Shown piece after piece: positions 11,841-23,136 of a DNA stretch of 64,000 nucleotides; positions within the stretch are counted from its first letter, which is position 1, and each line of letters starts with the position of its first letter. The notes under the pieces are model-generated. The model had not been told where the DNA came from. It saw nothing but the letters and a program-made list of their open reading frames with translations, and did not search any database. The position numbers and the translations under genes are program-made. The DNA comes from Adiantum capillus-veneris (Eukaryota; Streptophyta; Polypodiopsida; Polypodiales; Pteridaceae). Location of the stretch: positions 124,540,470 through 124,604,469 of the forward strand of contig CM043962.1 of assembly GCA_014529385.2 (NCBI GenBank), read 5' to 3'.

Positions 11841-13001
11841 TGTCACGAGAATCGAATAATATAGATAGACAACAAAAGATACAGAAAGAGATCTTTGTAT
11901 TGATGAATCTTTGCAGACTTTTGATACAACAAAGGAGCAATTGAATATGGGCGTACTCCGTTGTACGAAGCTCGAACCTCCCGACCACCCCCGAGCTTTA
12001 GTTCGCTTGCATGCAGCGTCTCACTCACACTCGCACTCGCACTCACACTCTCACTCTCACTCGCACTGGCACTTGCACTCGCACTCGCACTCGCACTCGC
12101 AGAAGAAGCGATCGGTGAATGATCCCCAAACGCACCACCCGTCGTGCTTTTATCCTTCTTTTCCTTGAAAAGCCTGCACAATTTTCGCACCAAGTATACC
12201 TGCGAGAATAATATAAGAACGTGATCGCTAAGCGATCCGTAAAGGTTAGATTTCTATCATGACACTTTGCACAGATCCTGTTTCACACATTGATTTCTGC
12301 ATCGCTTTCAAAATAGCCAAAAGAACATACTCGTGCAACCAATTCAACATGATAATCAAAGTAAAAAAACATAATTATATACCTTCATAATCTCAATTGC
12401 TATACTCTACCATGAAGAAACAATCCACTTCTTGGTTGATAGCAGGGAGAACTGTATGATGTTGCATGTCTGTCTATTCTTGTGTATTCTACACTGTTGC
12501 TGCCTTCTGTTTATTTTTATCATAACTTTTACAAACAAACTTAGAACATAGCAATCCAGGTACTCAAAACGACAGGAATAGGTCTGGTTTACAAGGCAGC
12601 GCGAACAGAATTGCAAAAAACGTCTCTGTTTGGCTAAAAACGCAACTTTTAGGTCGCGACTCATAAAACCTCTATTTTTGGGTATCCACTATTTTTACAA
12701 CTTATTTTAAGCCTACCCATGCATTTTAAGCTAAAACACATAAATATAAAACATTGATATTAATAAAAATCTCAATTTTACTGTTCATAGACAGACTATC
12801 TGTTATTCATTAATCTTTATTAAATCCGTCTTTAGTATATTATTTTAAAAAAAGAATATATGTTCTCTCTTAATATCTCAACTCATTCGTATAAGCTCTA
12901 TTTAATAGACTATTCAACAATCTTTCAAATCGTGCTAACGAAAGATATGCCCTGCTACATTCTTTTCGACTTTAAGAACTTCAAAGACTAGTCCTATTAC
13001 A
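11841..13001 (-). repeat. Left LTR of the chromovirus, inverted
   Basis: It begins TGTCACGAG and ends CCTATTACA, the reverse complement of the right LTR. It includes a hexanucleotide minisatellite (CACTCG-type, about 12,024-12,102) that is GAGTGC-type in the right LTR. The next bases, GAGCAAGCGGTTG, look like the rest of a plant initiator-tRNA-Met primer-binding site (normally TGGTATCAGAGC...) whose first bases are missing. Confidence 0.9.
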
Positions 13002-13289
13002 GAGCAAGCGGTTGATTCTGGACATGGAAGGATACAAGAGGAGGATGAAGGAGCAAGAAGACCTTATTCGACGACTATAAGAAGATCTGGAATAAGAAAA
13101 TCGGGAGCGTGCTGAGGCTCTGCGAGGCAAAACAGCACGAGAGCCGGATATCTATGTGGACTGGATGGCAAACATGAAGGCGAAAACCATGCTACTCCAC
13201 CAGGAAACAATAATCATCGTGGCGGCAATGGGGCACCTGGTAGTGGTGATGGCGGGAATGGTGGTGGTGGACGTAGAGGTTGTCAACGC

Positions 13290-13560
13290 GAAAAGGAAAC
13301 GATGACCATATGGAAAAAGCGACAATCAAATCATTCTTAACGAAGGCTAAGCTTAAAGAGTTTGATGGCATAAGAAAGATATGCAAAGATTTAGAAGCAT
13401 GGATTGAAGAACTCAAAGATTTGAATGATACTTTCAATATCGACAACACGACCACCAGACTTTCGAATGCTCGAGCAAGGTGACCGATAAGACAATACGC
13501 ACCAAGATGGCTCAATTGGAGACTTTTGGCGATGCGTACGATAAAGGTAAGTCATCTACC
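13290..13560 (+). pseudogene. Chromovirus gag fragment
   Basis: The frame includes KAKLKEFDGIRK, then DLEAWIEELKDL, then in another frame KMAQLETFGDAYDK. These match the start of the capsid domain of plant chromovirus Gag (an FDG... followed by an AWI segment). The rest of the capsid and the zinc knuckle are absent; the sequence passes within about 100 bp to a protease-like region. Gag is therefore deleted and frameshifted. Confidence 0.6.
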
Positions 13561-13639
13561 CCTTCTTTGTGATGTTTTATGTTTTTGATATGTCCTTTGA
13601 AAGCTTCTGTGATCGAATTTATGCGTAAAAGTTGAAATT

Positions 13640-16600
13640 TAAATTTAAATTTCTTAATTGATTTGGATAGTATTCATTGCTTCTTATTGTCTAAATTGAT
13701 TGAGAAATTAAACTTGAAATTAAATCGAGAAGTCAACAGAATTGTGGACTTAACCAATGGTAATAATAGTTTCACGAAAGAGTTAGTATATTTTTTTTTT
13801 TGTCTTTGAAGAGTCGGAAGCATAAAGATGATTTCTATATCATAAACATTGATATGCATGATGTTATCATTGGTATCAATTAGATCATTGAAAATCATGT
13901 TTTGATTGATTGCTAAGAAAGAAAAATATATCTTTAATCATTTGATGATGATAAGTCACACTCTTTGTGGAAAGAAAGAGATTCTAAATCTAGTTTTGGC
14001 AATGGAATTGATAAGGTGACTTAGATAAGAGCGTGAGACGTTGCTTGTGTTTTCTTGTGTGAGACGTTGCTTGTGTTTGCTAATGAGATTAAAGAAGAAT
14101 CTGGGGATAAACATAAAGAGACAAATCCAGAATTTATAGAGGATCTCTTACATGAATTTAAGGATGTGTTTCCGGACGATCTTCCTGGTATGCCTCCGCC
14201 TAGAGTGGTAGACCACGCCATAGATCTATATCCAGGAGCAACACCTTATTCAAGAGCTCCATACCGGTTCAATATTGATGAGCTTAAAGAGCTCAAGATA
14301 CAACTTGATGATCTTTTGAAAAAAGGGTTTCATTAAGCCTAGTGTATCTCCTTGGGGTAGTCTTGTGTTATTCAAAAAGAAAAAGGATGGTACATATAGG
14401 TTATACATCGCCTATAGGGGTTTAAACAAACAGACCATTAAGAACAAATATCCTCTTCCTCACATAGATGAACTGCTTAGTCATTTGAGTGGTGCCACAA
14501 TATTTTCAAAGGTTGACCTTCGTTCTGGCTACCATCAAATCCGTATCAAGGCCGAGGACATTCCAAAGATTGCTTTTCGTACACGTTATGGACATTATGA
14601 ATTTACAGTTCTTGCTTTTGGTTTGACTAATGCACCAACAACTTTCATGTGATTAATGAATAATATTTTTTACCTGTATCTTGATGACTTCATTCTGGTA
14701 TTCTTGGATAATATTTTTGTGTATTCTACGAATGAATAAGATCATGCATTGTACTTAAAGAAAACATTTGAGGTTTTGCGTGAACATAAATTGTATGCCA
14801 AAGCAAGTAAGAACTCTTTTGCAAAGGATCAGATTGTGTATTTGGGAAGAGTGATTTCTAAAGAGGGGATTCACATTGATCTTGATAAAGTTAAGACTAT
14901 GTTAGTAAGAGATGTAAGAAGCTTTAAGGGTCTAGCACAATATGATAGAGCACACATTAAAGATTTCTCTAAGATAGCAAGTCCTTTGACCGAATTGACC
15001 AAGAAAGACAAGGATTTTGTGTGGACTTCTAGCTGTGAGACTGCTTTTGAGACCTTGAAGGCTAAAATAGCGGAAAATTTTGTTTTAAAAGTTTCTGAGA
15101 TGGGCAAACCATTTGTTGTGTTCTGTGACGCTAGTGGTGAACAATTAGGTTGTGTTTTGACACAAGAAGGAAGAGTGGTCGCATATGAGTTTAGAAAATT
15201 AAGACAACATGAATTGAACTATGCAACACATGATCTAGAATTGCTTGCTGTTGTTCATGCATTGAAGCATTGGCGTCATCTCTTCCTTGGTGTAAAATTT
15301 GAATTGCGTACTGATCATCAAAACTTGAAGTATATTTTCACTCAGCCATTGTTAAATAACAGACAAAGAAGATGGATTGAATTGCTGGCTGAGTATGAAT
15401 TTGATTTGAAGTATTTGTGTGAAAAAGAAAATAAAGTTGCAGATGCATTGAGTCGTAGGCCCATGTGTAATTTGTTGACTGTTGTGCGATCCAATTTGAT
15501 TGATGAGATACATGCTGAAGTTGAAAATGATTCCTTTTATATGCCTATTTTGAAATTCTTGCGTGAGAATATTGGTGAGATGTATGAAAACAGATATCAC
15601 TTGTATAAGGGAAATCTGTATTGTTATGACCGCGCGCTTGTGTATTCTTGCAAATTCTTCTTTTAAGAGTCAAATTCTGCATGAGTGTCATAATTCACCT
15701 TTTTCTGGTTATCCTGGATTAAATAAGACATATGAAAATATTAAAACCTTATTCTTTTGGCCGCGTATGAAATTGGATGTTAAGAATTATGTGTGTGAGT
15801 GATTTCAATGTCAACAAGTTAAGATTGAGCATAAGAGGATGCCTGGTGACCTTCAACCCTTAGACATTCCTTTACAAAAGTGGGAGTGTATATCCATGGA
15901 CTTTATCATTAGACTTCCTACTACTCATGGAGGGTATGATTCGATCTTTCTGGTGGTAGATAGACTCACAACACAAGCTCACTTCTTTCCTGTAAAAATA
16001 ACTGATACTGCATTGACCATTGCATACTTGTTTATGAAAGAGATATTTCGTTTGCATGGCATGCCCAAGAGCATAGTGTCTGACAAAGATTCTAAGTTTA
16101 CTTCTCATTTCTGGAGAGCGACTTTTGACTCTATAGGTACCCAGTTACGCATGTCTAATGCTTTCCATCCTCAAACCGATGCAGAAACGGAGAGAGTGAA
16201 TCGTATTTTAGAAGATATGTTACGAATGTATGTCAATGAAAACCAATCTAATTGGAATGAATATTTGCCTTTGGTTGAATTTGCATACAACAGTTCATAT
16301 CATTCATCTATTAGGATGACTCCGTTTGAGGCAATGTATGGCTATAACTGTCCCACACCTATAAATTTTCTTAGCTCGAGGAATAAGATAAAACTGTCAC
16401 GTGAGATGCTTGAGAAAATGGATAGCAAGATGGCCAAAATCAGGGGAAATATTAGAGAAGCTCAAAAGAGACATTAATTGGTATTATGACAAGAGACATC
16501 GGGTTGTTGAGTATGAAACTGGTGATATGGTTTTCTTAAAGGTTATGCCCGAGAAGTCTCATTTCATTCTTGAAAAGGATAAGAGATTGTCTCCACGATT

Positions 16601-16925
16601 TGCTGGGCCATTTAAAATTTTGAAGCGCATTGGTTCATTAGCTTACAAGTTGGAATTGCCTTCTCATGTCAAAGTGCATCCTGTATTTCATGTGAGTTTA
16701 TTGAAAAAGTATATTCGTAATGTGCATCAGATTTTAGAGGACAACTCTAAGTTGAAAGATGACGGAACATTGACTGTAGAACTAGACTTAGTACTAGACA
16801 AGCGTTTTAAACATCTGAGAAATAGAGACATTGTGGAAGTTTTGGTTAAGTGGCAGAACTATCCAGTAGAGGATGCATCATGGGTTGATCTTAGTGTTTT
16901 GCAAAGAGAATTTTTCTCTCTTTAG
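13640..16925 (+). pseudogene. Chromovirus pol: protease, RT, RNase H, integrase, chromodomain
   Basis: Domains in order: a decayed protease (about 13,655-13,900); RT from about 14,055 ([59 protein letters not shown]) with the catalytic box changed to FLDNIFVYS near 14,702; RNase H about 15,100-15,460 (FCDASGEQLGCVLTQEG, ADALSRRP); integrase about 15,690-16,390 with its three acidic residues in SMDFIIRLP, VSDKDSKF and TDAETERVNR; and a chromodomain about 16,830-16,910 (VLVKWQNYPVEDASWVD). Chromodomains of this class can direct insertion to particular chromatin. Frameshifts occur near 14,335, 15,663 and 16,470, with TGA stops near 14,650 and 15,800. The RT box has lost an Asp. No restoration is attempted. 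Confidence 0.9.
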
Positions 16926-16965
16926 ACCAACTCTGAGGATAGAGTTAATTTTGATAAGGGAAGAA

Positions 16966-18129
16966 TGTAATAGGACTAGTCTTTGAAGTTCTTAAAGTCG
17001 AAAAGAATGTAGTAGGGCATATCTTTCGTTAGCACGATTTGAAAGATTGTTGAATACTAGTCTATTAAATAGAGCTTATACGAATGAGTTGAGATATTAA
17101 GAGAGAACATATATTCTTTTTTTTAAATAATACACTAAAGAAGGATTTAATAAAGATTAATGAATAACAGATAGTCTGTCTATGAGTAGTAAAATTGAGA
17201 TTTTTATTAATATCAATGTTTTATATTTATGTGTTTTAGCTTAAAATGCATGGGTAAGCTTAAAATAAGTTGTAAAAGTAGTGGATACCCAAAAATAGAG
17301 GTTTTATGAGTCACGATCTAAAAGTTGCGTTTTTAACCAAACAAAGATGTTTTTTGTAATTCTGTCTATGTAGCCTTGCAGACTAGACCTATTCTCGTCG
17401 TTTTGAGTACCTGGATTGCTCTGTTCTGAGTTTGTTTGTAAAAGTTATGATAAAAATAAACAGAAGGCAGCAGCAGTGTAGAATACAGAGGGATAGACAG
17501 ACATGCAACATCATACAGTTCTCCCTGCTATCAACTAAGAAGTGGATTGTTTCTTCATGGTAGAGTATAGCAATTGAGATTATGAAGGTATATAATTATG
17601 TTTTTTTACTTTGATTATCATGTTGAATTGGTTGCACGAGTATGTTCTTTTGGCTATTTTGTAGGCGATGCAGAAATCAATGTGTGAAACAGGATCTGTG
17701 CAAAGTGTCATGATAGAAATCTAACCTTTACGGATCGCTTAGCGATCACGCTCTTATATTATTCTCGCAGGTATACTTGGTGTGAAAATTGTGCAGGCTT
17801 TTCAAGGAAAAGAAGGATAAAAGCACGACGGGTGGTGCGTTTGGGGATCATTCACCGATCTCTTCTTCTGCGAGTGCGAGTGCGAGTGCGAGTGCGAGTG
17901 AGAGTGAGAGTGAGAGTGAGAGTGCGAGTGCGAGTGTGAGTGTGAGTGAGACGCTGCATGCAAGCGAACTAAAGCTCGGGGGTGGTCGGGAGGTTCGAGC
18001 TCCGTACAACGGAGTGTGCCCATATTCAATTGCTCCTCTATTGTATCAAAAGTCTACAAAGATTCATCAATACAAAGATCTGTTTCTGTATCTTTTGCTG
18101 TCTATCTCTATTATTCGATTCCCGTGACA
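16966..18129 (+). repeat. Right LTR of the chromovirus
   Basis: It starts TGTAATAGGACTAG immediately after the purine-rich GATAAGGGAAGAA (the probable polypurine tract) and ends CCCGTGACA. It has the GAGTGC-type minisatellite at about 17,870-17,950. The open frame across that minisatellite (Ser/Ala/Glu repeats) is a by-product of the hexamer, not a gene. Confidence 0.9.
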
Positions 18130-18146
18130 ATCACAATTACTATCCC

Positions 18147-20492
18147 ATACACACAGGAGCACGGAATGCCTTGCAAAATACATAGAATAATATTCTACAG
18201 ACAATAAAGTGATAGATCTTCACAGTTGACACATCCACAAGCACATAATTGCGTGATACATGTATAGAGAGAGATAGACAACGAAAACGCATGTGTAGAC
18301 GCACCTCCCAGCTCGGAGTGCTACACCAGCACGGCGTGAGAGAAGAGAGGTGAGGAGAAAAGAGCAACGCAGACAGTGGGTGCAATCTCCCCCCGTGCAA
18401 GAGTGACCATTTTCCTCTTGCAAGTATTTCATTTATATATTTCTTAAATGGTCAAATTGAGTACAAACTGGCCGGCCGGTCATAAATGGCCAAAGCTCAT
18501 AAAAGAGCATTTGAATAATAAAATGTTCAATATATATGTTTGTTCGCATATGCCTAGATCGGTCAAGCCTTTTCCACTTGTAAGCTGTAATAAATAGTAA
18601 AATATCAATTCCATAACATACCTCTCCGTTAGAAAAGCAACAGTCCTTAGTTGCAAAGATAAGAAATCTACAAATGATACTTGTCAAAAATAGTGATTAG
18701 AAATTTGTGTCAAAAAAAAACATATAGTAAAAATAATGAAACTAAACAACATTGCTTATGCCTGCTGTAATCCACATACTATCGATTCTAGTGTCCCATA
18801 CCACTAGAATAAGCAGTATATGCCATATCCTAATGGATCAGGATATCATTGGTCACACTCATCATTCAATAATAAATTCTCATCAATCTCAAGTTCAACA
18901 CTATCACGATAGAAAATCATCATATATCCATTCCAAATCCAAATCCTGATCAAAACATCTGCCCATTTCAAATCCAAATTCAAATATCCTTCATTTTCTA
19001 TATCTGGGTAACAAAATCATACCAGTTACAATGGTGGCCAGCAACTGTAGCATGATTTTGTGAGCAGTGTTGCCTCAACCGGACAAGTATACACCGGTAA
19101 AACGTGCTACCTAGATCAACGAATCTGCACTAATGCTGCTTATATCGGTGGATCTCCATTTATCATTGTGAATCTGCAATTTGTCAGGTTGCCTAAATCG
19201 ACGAATCTACACCAGGATGAGGATTTACACACTACCTAAATTGGTAGATTTATGTGCATGTGACCAATGGACTAGAGAAGACATAAAAAGACAAAACATT
19301 TATGACATGTGGGACACCACATTGGAGTATAGTTTAGTAGCAGAGTACTTATTACAATTTTTTTTGTTTACTAACTCAAAGAACCGCAGCTCATATGAGT
19401 AGCTACATAGTTTAATGCCAAATCCTCTCAATAGAAATTACATGCAGTGCAAGCACAACCAAAAATTTAGGGATGCTTAATTTCATATGTCATAAGAAAA
19501 TGCAAAGAAGTAAAAGATTCTTTTCCTTTCAAATTGTCCAATGATATTATCCCTATTGCAAACTGCTTGACTTTGTGTCCTTAAATATATGCACCAACAA
19601 AATAAACTTCCAAGGAAGTGGAGAAAGTGAGTATTATCGTAATAGTATGTTAAGGGATGTCATTGCAATATAGGTTGCCATGGAAAACAACGATAAATTA
19701 CATACCTAGAGGTGGTTTGAAGAAGTGAATAGTATCCAAATCGTCAAATGCTAAACAAGTTGTTGAAAATAAAGGTCAGTAGCAAAATTCATCATTTGAT
19801 TAATGTCATGCAAGATAGAACAAACCAAAGTACAGATACCATAAAATAGAACAAACCAAAATGCAAATGCCATAAAGTTCAAGTCGTACAGATGGGTGTC
19901 ATATATCGGTGAGGTGGACTGTATGTGTGAGTAAGTTTTTATACCATTGATTGTTGTTGCAAGAAAATTAGAAGCTAGTAAAATTTCACTAGTGTTATTA
20001 AAACTAGCTAAAATAGCAAAACATCGGCTAGATTCCATGCTTTCCTTCAAGTAAATCGGCAAAGTTTTACAAGTATTAGTGTGAATACCTAGAAATCATT
20101 GAATTTTGACCTAAAAACAAAAGAGCTTTATGTGTGCCCTTATTGTCTTCAGGTAGGATTTTTTTTTGCAAGCCCTAACTCGATCAACAAACATTGCTAT
20201 GATTACTCTGATCCAAAGTTTGATTTCCATCATTGCTCTCTCAAAGAGAATCTCGTGAAAAATATCGTATGAACTACTTTCGATGGTCATCTTTGAATGG
20301 ATACAACAAACACTGAAATACCAAGAGATATAGGAGGACTTATCTCTACCTTAAAGATGAACACACAAATCTCAAAGCCAAAAATTTTATAAGAAAATAT
20401 AGGCACACACTGGCAAGGTTGAAAACTGCAACACTTCCCACCGGTGGTGAAAGACCATAGGGAGACTGAACTCCGAATCCTCCTCCCAGCCA
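18147..20492. other. Intergenic DNA, no gene recognised
   Basis: AT-rich sequence without a convincing coding frame. There are short local repeats, for example two near-identical phrases on a CATAAAATAGAACAAACC theme near 19,800-19,860, and GATC/CATC-type words near 19,100-19,240. Nothing here is supported as a gene or complete mobile element. Confidence 0.6.
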
Positions 20493-20582
20493 GCCTAATA
20501 TACGAGTGCCCATGGCCCTTTTCCCTAAAAAGATCCCCTGTCCACACCTTCAGTCTGGCCCTTGGCTTGAGTCCTTGACTCC
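20493..20582 (+). repeat. Repeat block also present at 34,577-34,674
   Basis: The block beginning AGCCAGCCTAATATA and running through ATGGCCCTTT, ATCCCCTGTCCACACC and GAGTCCTTGACT recurs at 34,577-34,674 in the same orientation with a few changes. The two copies lie outside the 23,137-34,438 retrotransposon, one on each side. They may be remnants of another repeat family, perhaps fragments of an older LTR. Confidence 0.8.
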
Positions 20583-23136
20583 CCTAGGTCGCGCGACCTG
20601 CCCTCTAGCCCTTGGCCTGACATTACTTCCCCCTTGGAGAAGCGTTTTCTTCCTCGAGAACACAAGTTGTAGTATTTTCGTAAGAACACTGATGTTTTCC
20701 TTGTTGGTATCCCATGCGCGGGCCAACTGATACTTGGCGTAGTGAGGAGGTTCAATGAAACCAAGAGCAACATCTTGATTTTCGACATTATTGTCCTTTT
20801 GCAACCACTTTTATCAAAATGGTAACTCAATTGATAACTCACTTGAGTACTTTAAAGGAGTAACCACAACTAAGAGGTGTCTAAAGGCATAACCAGTTGT
20901 CAGACTTTTTGAAGGTATTGAAATAATGTAAGAAAACCTTGGTGCAACTTTCCATGAAGTTGTGAGCCAAATTTCCAACTCGCGTGAGTATCTGGAAAAG
21001 CTCATAACTACTAAGGGATAGAATAGGGAGTGTCCTCATGTCAGACTCCTGAACATTTTGGAACACACAGAACTACATGTTCACCCCTAGTGTAGGTTAC
21101 ATGCCAACATACTTTGTCAGCACACCTACTAAGACTTTGACTTATGAAACTATTGAAACGGTATCCAACCCCACCACAATAGGTGTTCAAAGTTGAAAAC
21201 CTAACCTAAGCAAATTCTAGAATAGGAAGAGAATCGCCTATTCAGAATGCATTGTGCTAACGTATGCACTCCTTTAGCAAAAGATTACAGTTTATAATCT
21301 GCCTATCCCCTTGGATAACTGACATTACTGAGGTGTGTTTCCCCCACAGTTTACAGACAGCCTGCCCAGATGGCTGATAAACGAGGATCACAATATCGTA
21401 CAACATTGTTGAGGAATCAAAAATGTCCGGCATAACCATCGTGGTTAACTTGAAAGATCCACAATCACCCAAACTGGCCTATGACCTCTATTGGTGATTG
21501 GTAGAACTAAAAGTAATTGCATAAATATACTACCCATAGAGTGCAAAATGCTACGTAAGCAGCAACTTGATGAATATGTGTGCTATTCCAAAACATCTTT
21601 TGGTAAACACTAGGACCCATAACACCTAGTGTGCATGCCTTTAGCAAAAAACATATCCGAACCTAGATATCCATGATCATTCGTGCCAATACTTATGGCG
21701 AATGTGATGTGCATAGCACACATTAAAGAGGAATGTAAATAGTTTTGTAAAGAAACTAAATACTTGCACTTGCAATCATTTTCAAGCCTTGCTGAAATGT
21801 TTGAACCATAATAGAAGATGAAACATGAATCACTTCTAGGGGACAAACTATGAAACTTTGTCATTAACAACACAGAGCCTTTCTATATGCATAAACAACC
21901 ATCTGTAATGTTGTTTAGCACTACTTGTACCTTAACAAGTCATTCTAAGTATCCGACAATTGTTGGCCACCGAAATTTCTCGTGATACGTCGTGCTAAAA
22001 ATGATCAAGAAAGCAGATTTGACCAGCACCTAGGGCTTTGTCATGCCACATACTTGAAATAGTGGGCATGAGTGTGAGTCCTAGAGACTCATATTCACCA
22101 CATGTGGAATATGTCTCAACTAAGGATGTCTGAAAAAAGAACATCCTACAAGTACAAGATGTACTTGTGTGTGGAGGTAACTACAAACACTCTACGACGA
22201 GAGTGAGAGGGACCCTCATAGCCTTGCTCCCCACTGGCTAAACCAAAATCCTTGAGTCCCTAGACCATGTTGTATCCCATGTGAAAACGTGTGCCAAATA
22301 AACCCTACAAGTGAGTCTATACCTGCATCATGTAGGAACTTATGATGGACACTACAACCCAAACTACTTGGCTTTTAGATGACCGTGATGACCGTGTCAT
22401 TTCTCTTAAGAGCAAAAATGGATGAAAACATATTTCATGCATTCTACATGAAAAATCAAACCAAAAGAAACAAAACCAAAACAGATGCGTACCTGTAGGT
22501 TAAACAGTGTGTTCACTTATCCGAAGTGAAGAGCACTGCCCAATTTTCCCACCTGCAAAGGCCTAGGAACACGAAGTGAAATGCAAGTAATATTGCACAG
22601 ATAACCTTGGGGGTTGCTTTTGCAATCCAAAACCCGTGGTTAAACTTTGTAGGAAAAATTCTGTACTAGCACTCAGCCCTTAGCCTATGTCCCTGATCCC
22701 CCTTGGGTTGGCTCGTGGCAGTACATTCCATTGGAAGTCAAAACCTTTTCACTACCCTGTGGCAGTTTGTGGACTTGTTTCCTTGAAAATGCAAGGGTGA
22801 AGGGTCCAACAATTGACCGTCAACACTACTGAGTGATTTAGTAATCACAAGCTGGGTCTTACCCCAAAACTGTACTCATATAAGAACTCTTAGTGCTAAT
22901 AGGAGCTCCACTAAAATTGGAGTTGTATGCACAACTAGAGCTTTTTCACACCCAAAAATCCATAATCTGAGGTTTTTGTGACCAGTCGTGCAATTTGAAA
23001 TACTTGCTTCATTCATACACCTTGGTAGAGATAAGCCCTTACGAGTTTAAGACGTTCAAAAACGCAACTTGATTGTCACACTTAGAGTGTGGAGTACAAA
23101 AATAATGTCCAAAAAATCACTAATGTCAAGAATCGT
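20583..23136. other. Intergenic DNA, no gene recognised
   Basis: No frame longer than about 100 codons is convincing and no protein motif was seen. The stretch is probably older repeat sequence into which the 11.3-kb retrotransposon inserted. Its right end, ATCGT at 23,132-23,136, overlaps the target duplication of that element. Confidence 0.55.

Larger units (their letters stand above)
11841..18129 (+). mobile_element. Chromovirus-type Ty3 retrotransposon with LTRs in inverted orientation
   Basis: The interior (13,002-16,965, plus strand) carries gag, protease, reverse transcriptase, RNase H, integrase and chromodomain remnants in the usual Ty3 order. The right LTR (16,966-18,129) starts TGTAATAGG after a purine-rich tract and ends CCCGTGACA. 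The left copy (11,841-13,001) is the reverse complement of it, not a direct repeat. A perfect 5-bp target duplication, ATCAC, flanks the whole unit (11,836-11,840 and 18,130-18,134). The paralogous empty site at 9081-9100 contains a single ATCAC. The coding region has many stops and frameshifts, so this copy cannot be autonomous. Confidence 0.9.

Noticed and set aside
11911-12168. Ser/His or Ser/Ala repeat proteins across the LTR minisatellite (also at 17,802-18,127)
   Set aside because: The frames exist only because a hexanucleotide repeat has no stops in several frames; the sequence is LTR and appears in both orientations.
18140-18687. Minus-strand frames downstream of the chromovirus
   Set aside because: Short, AT-rich, no motif and no splice context linking them to a gene.
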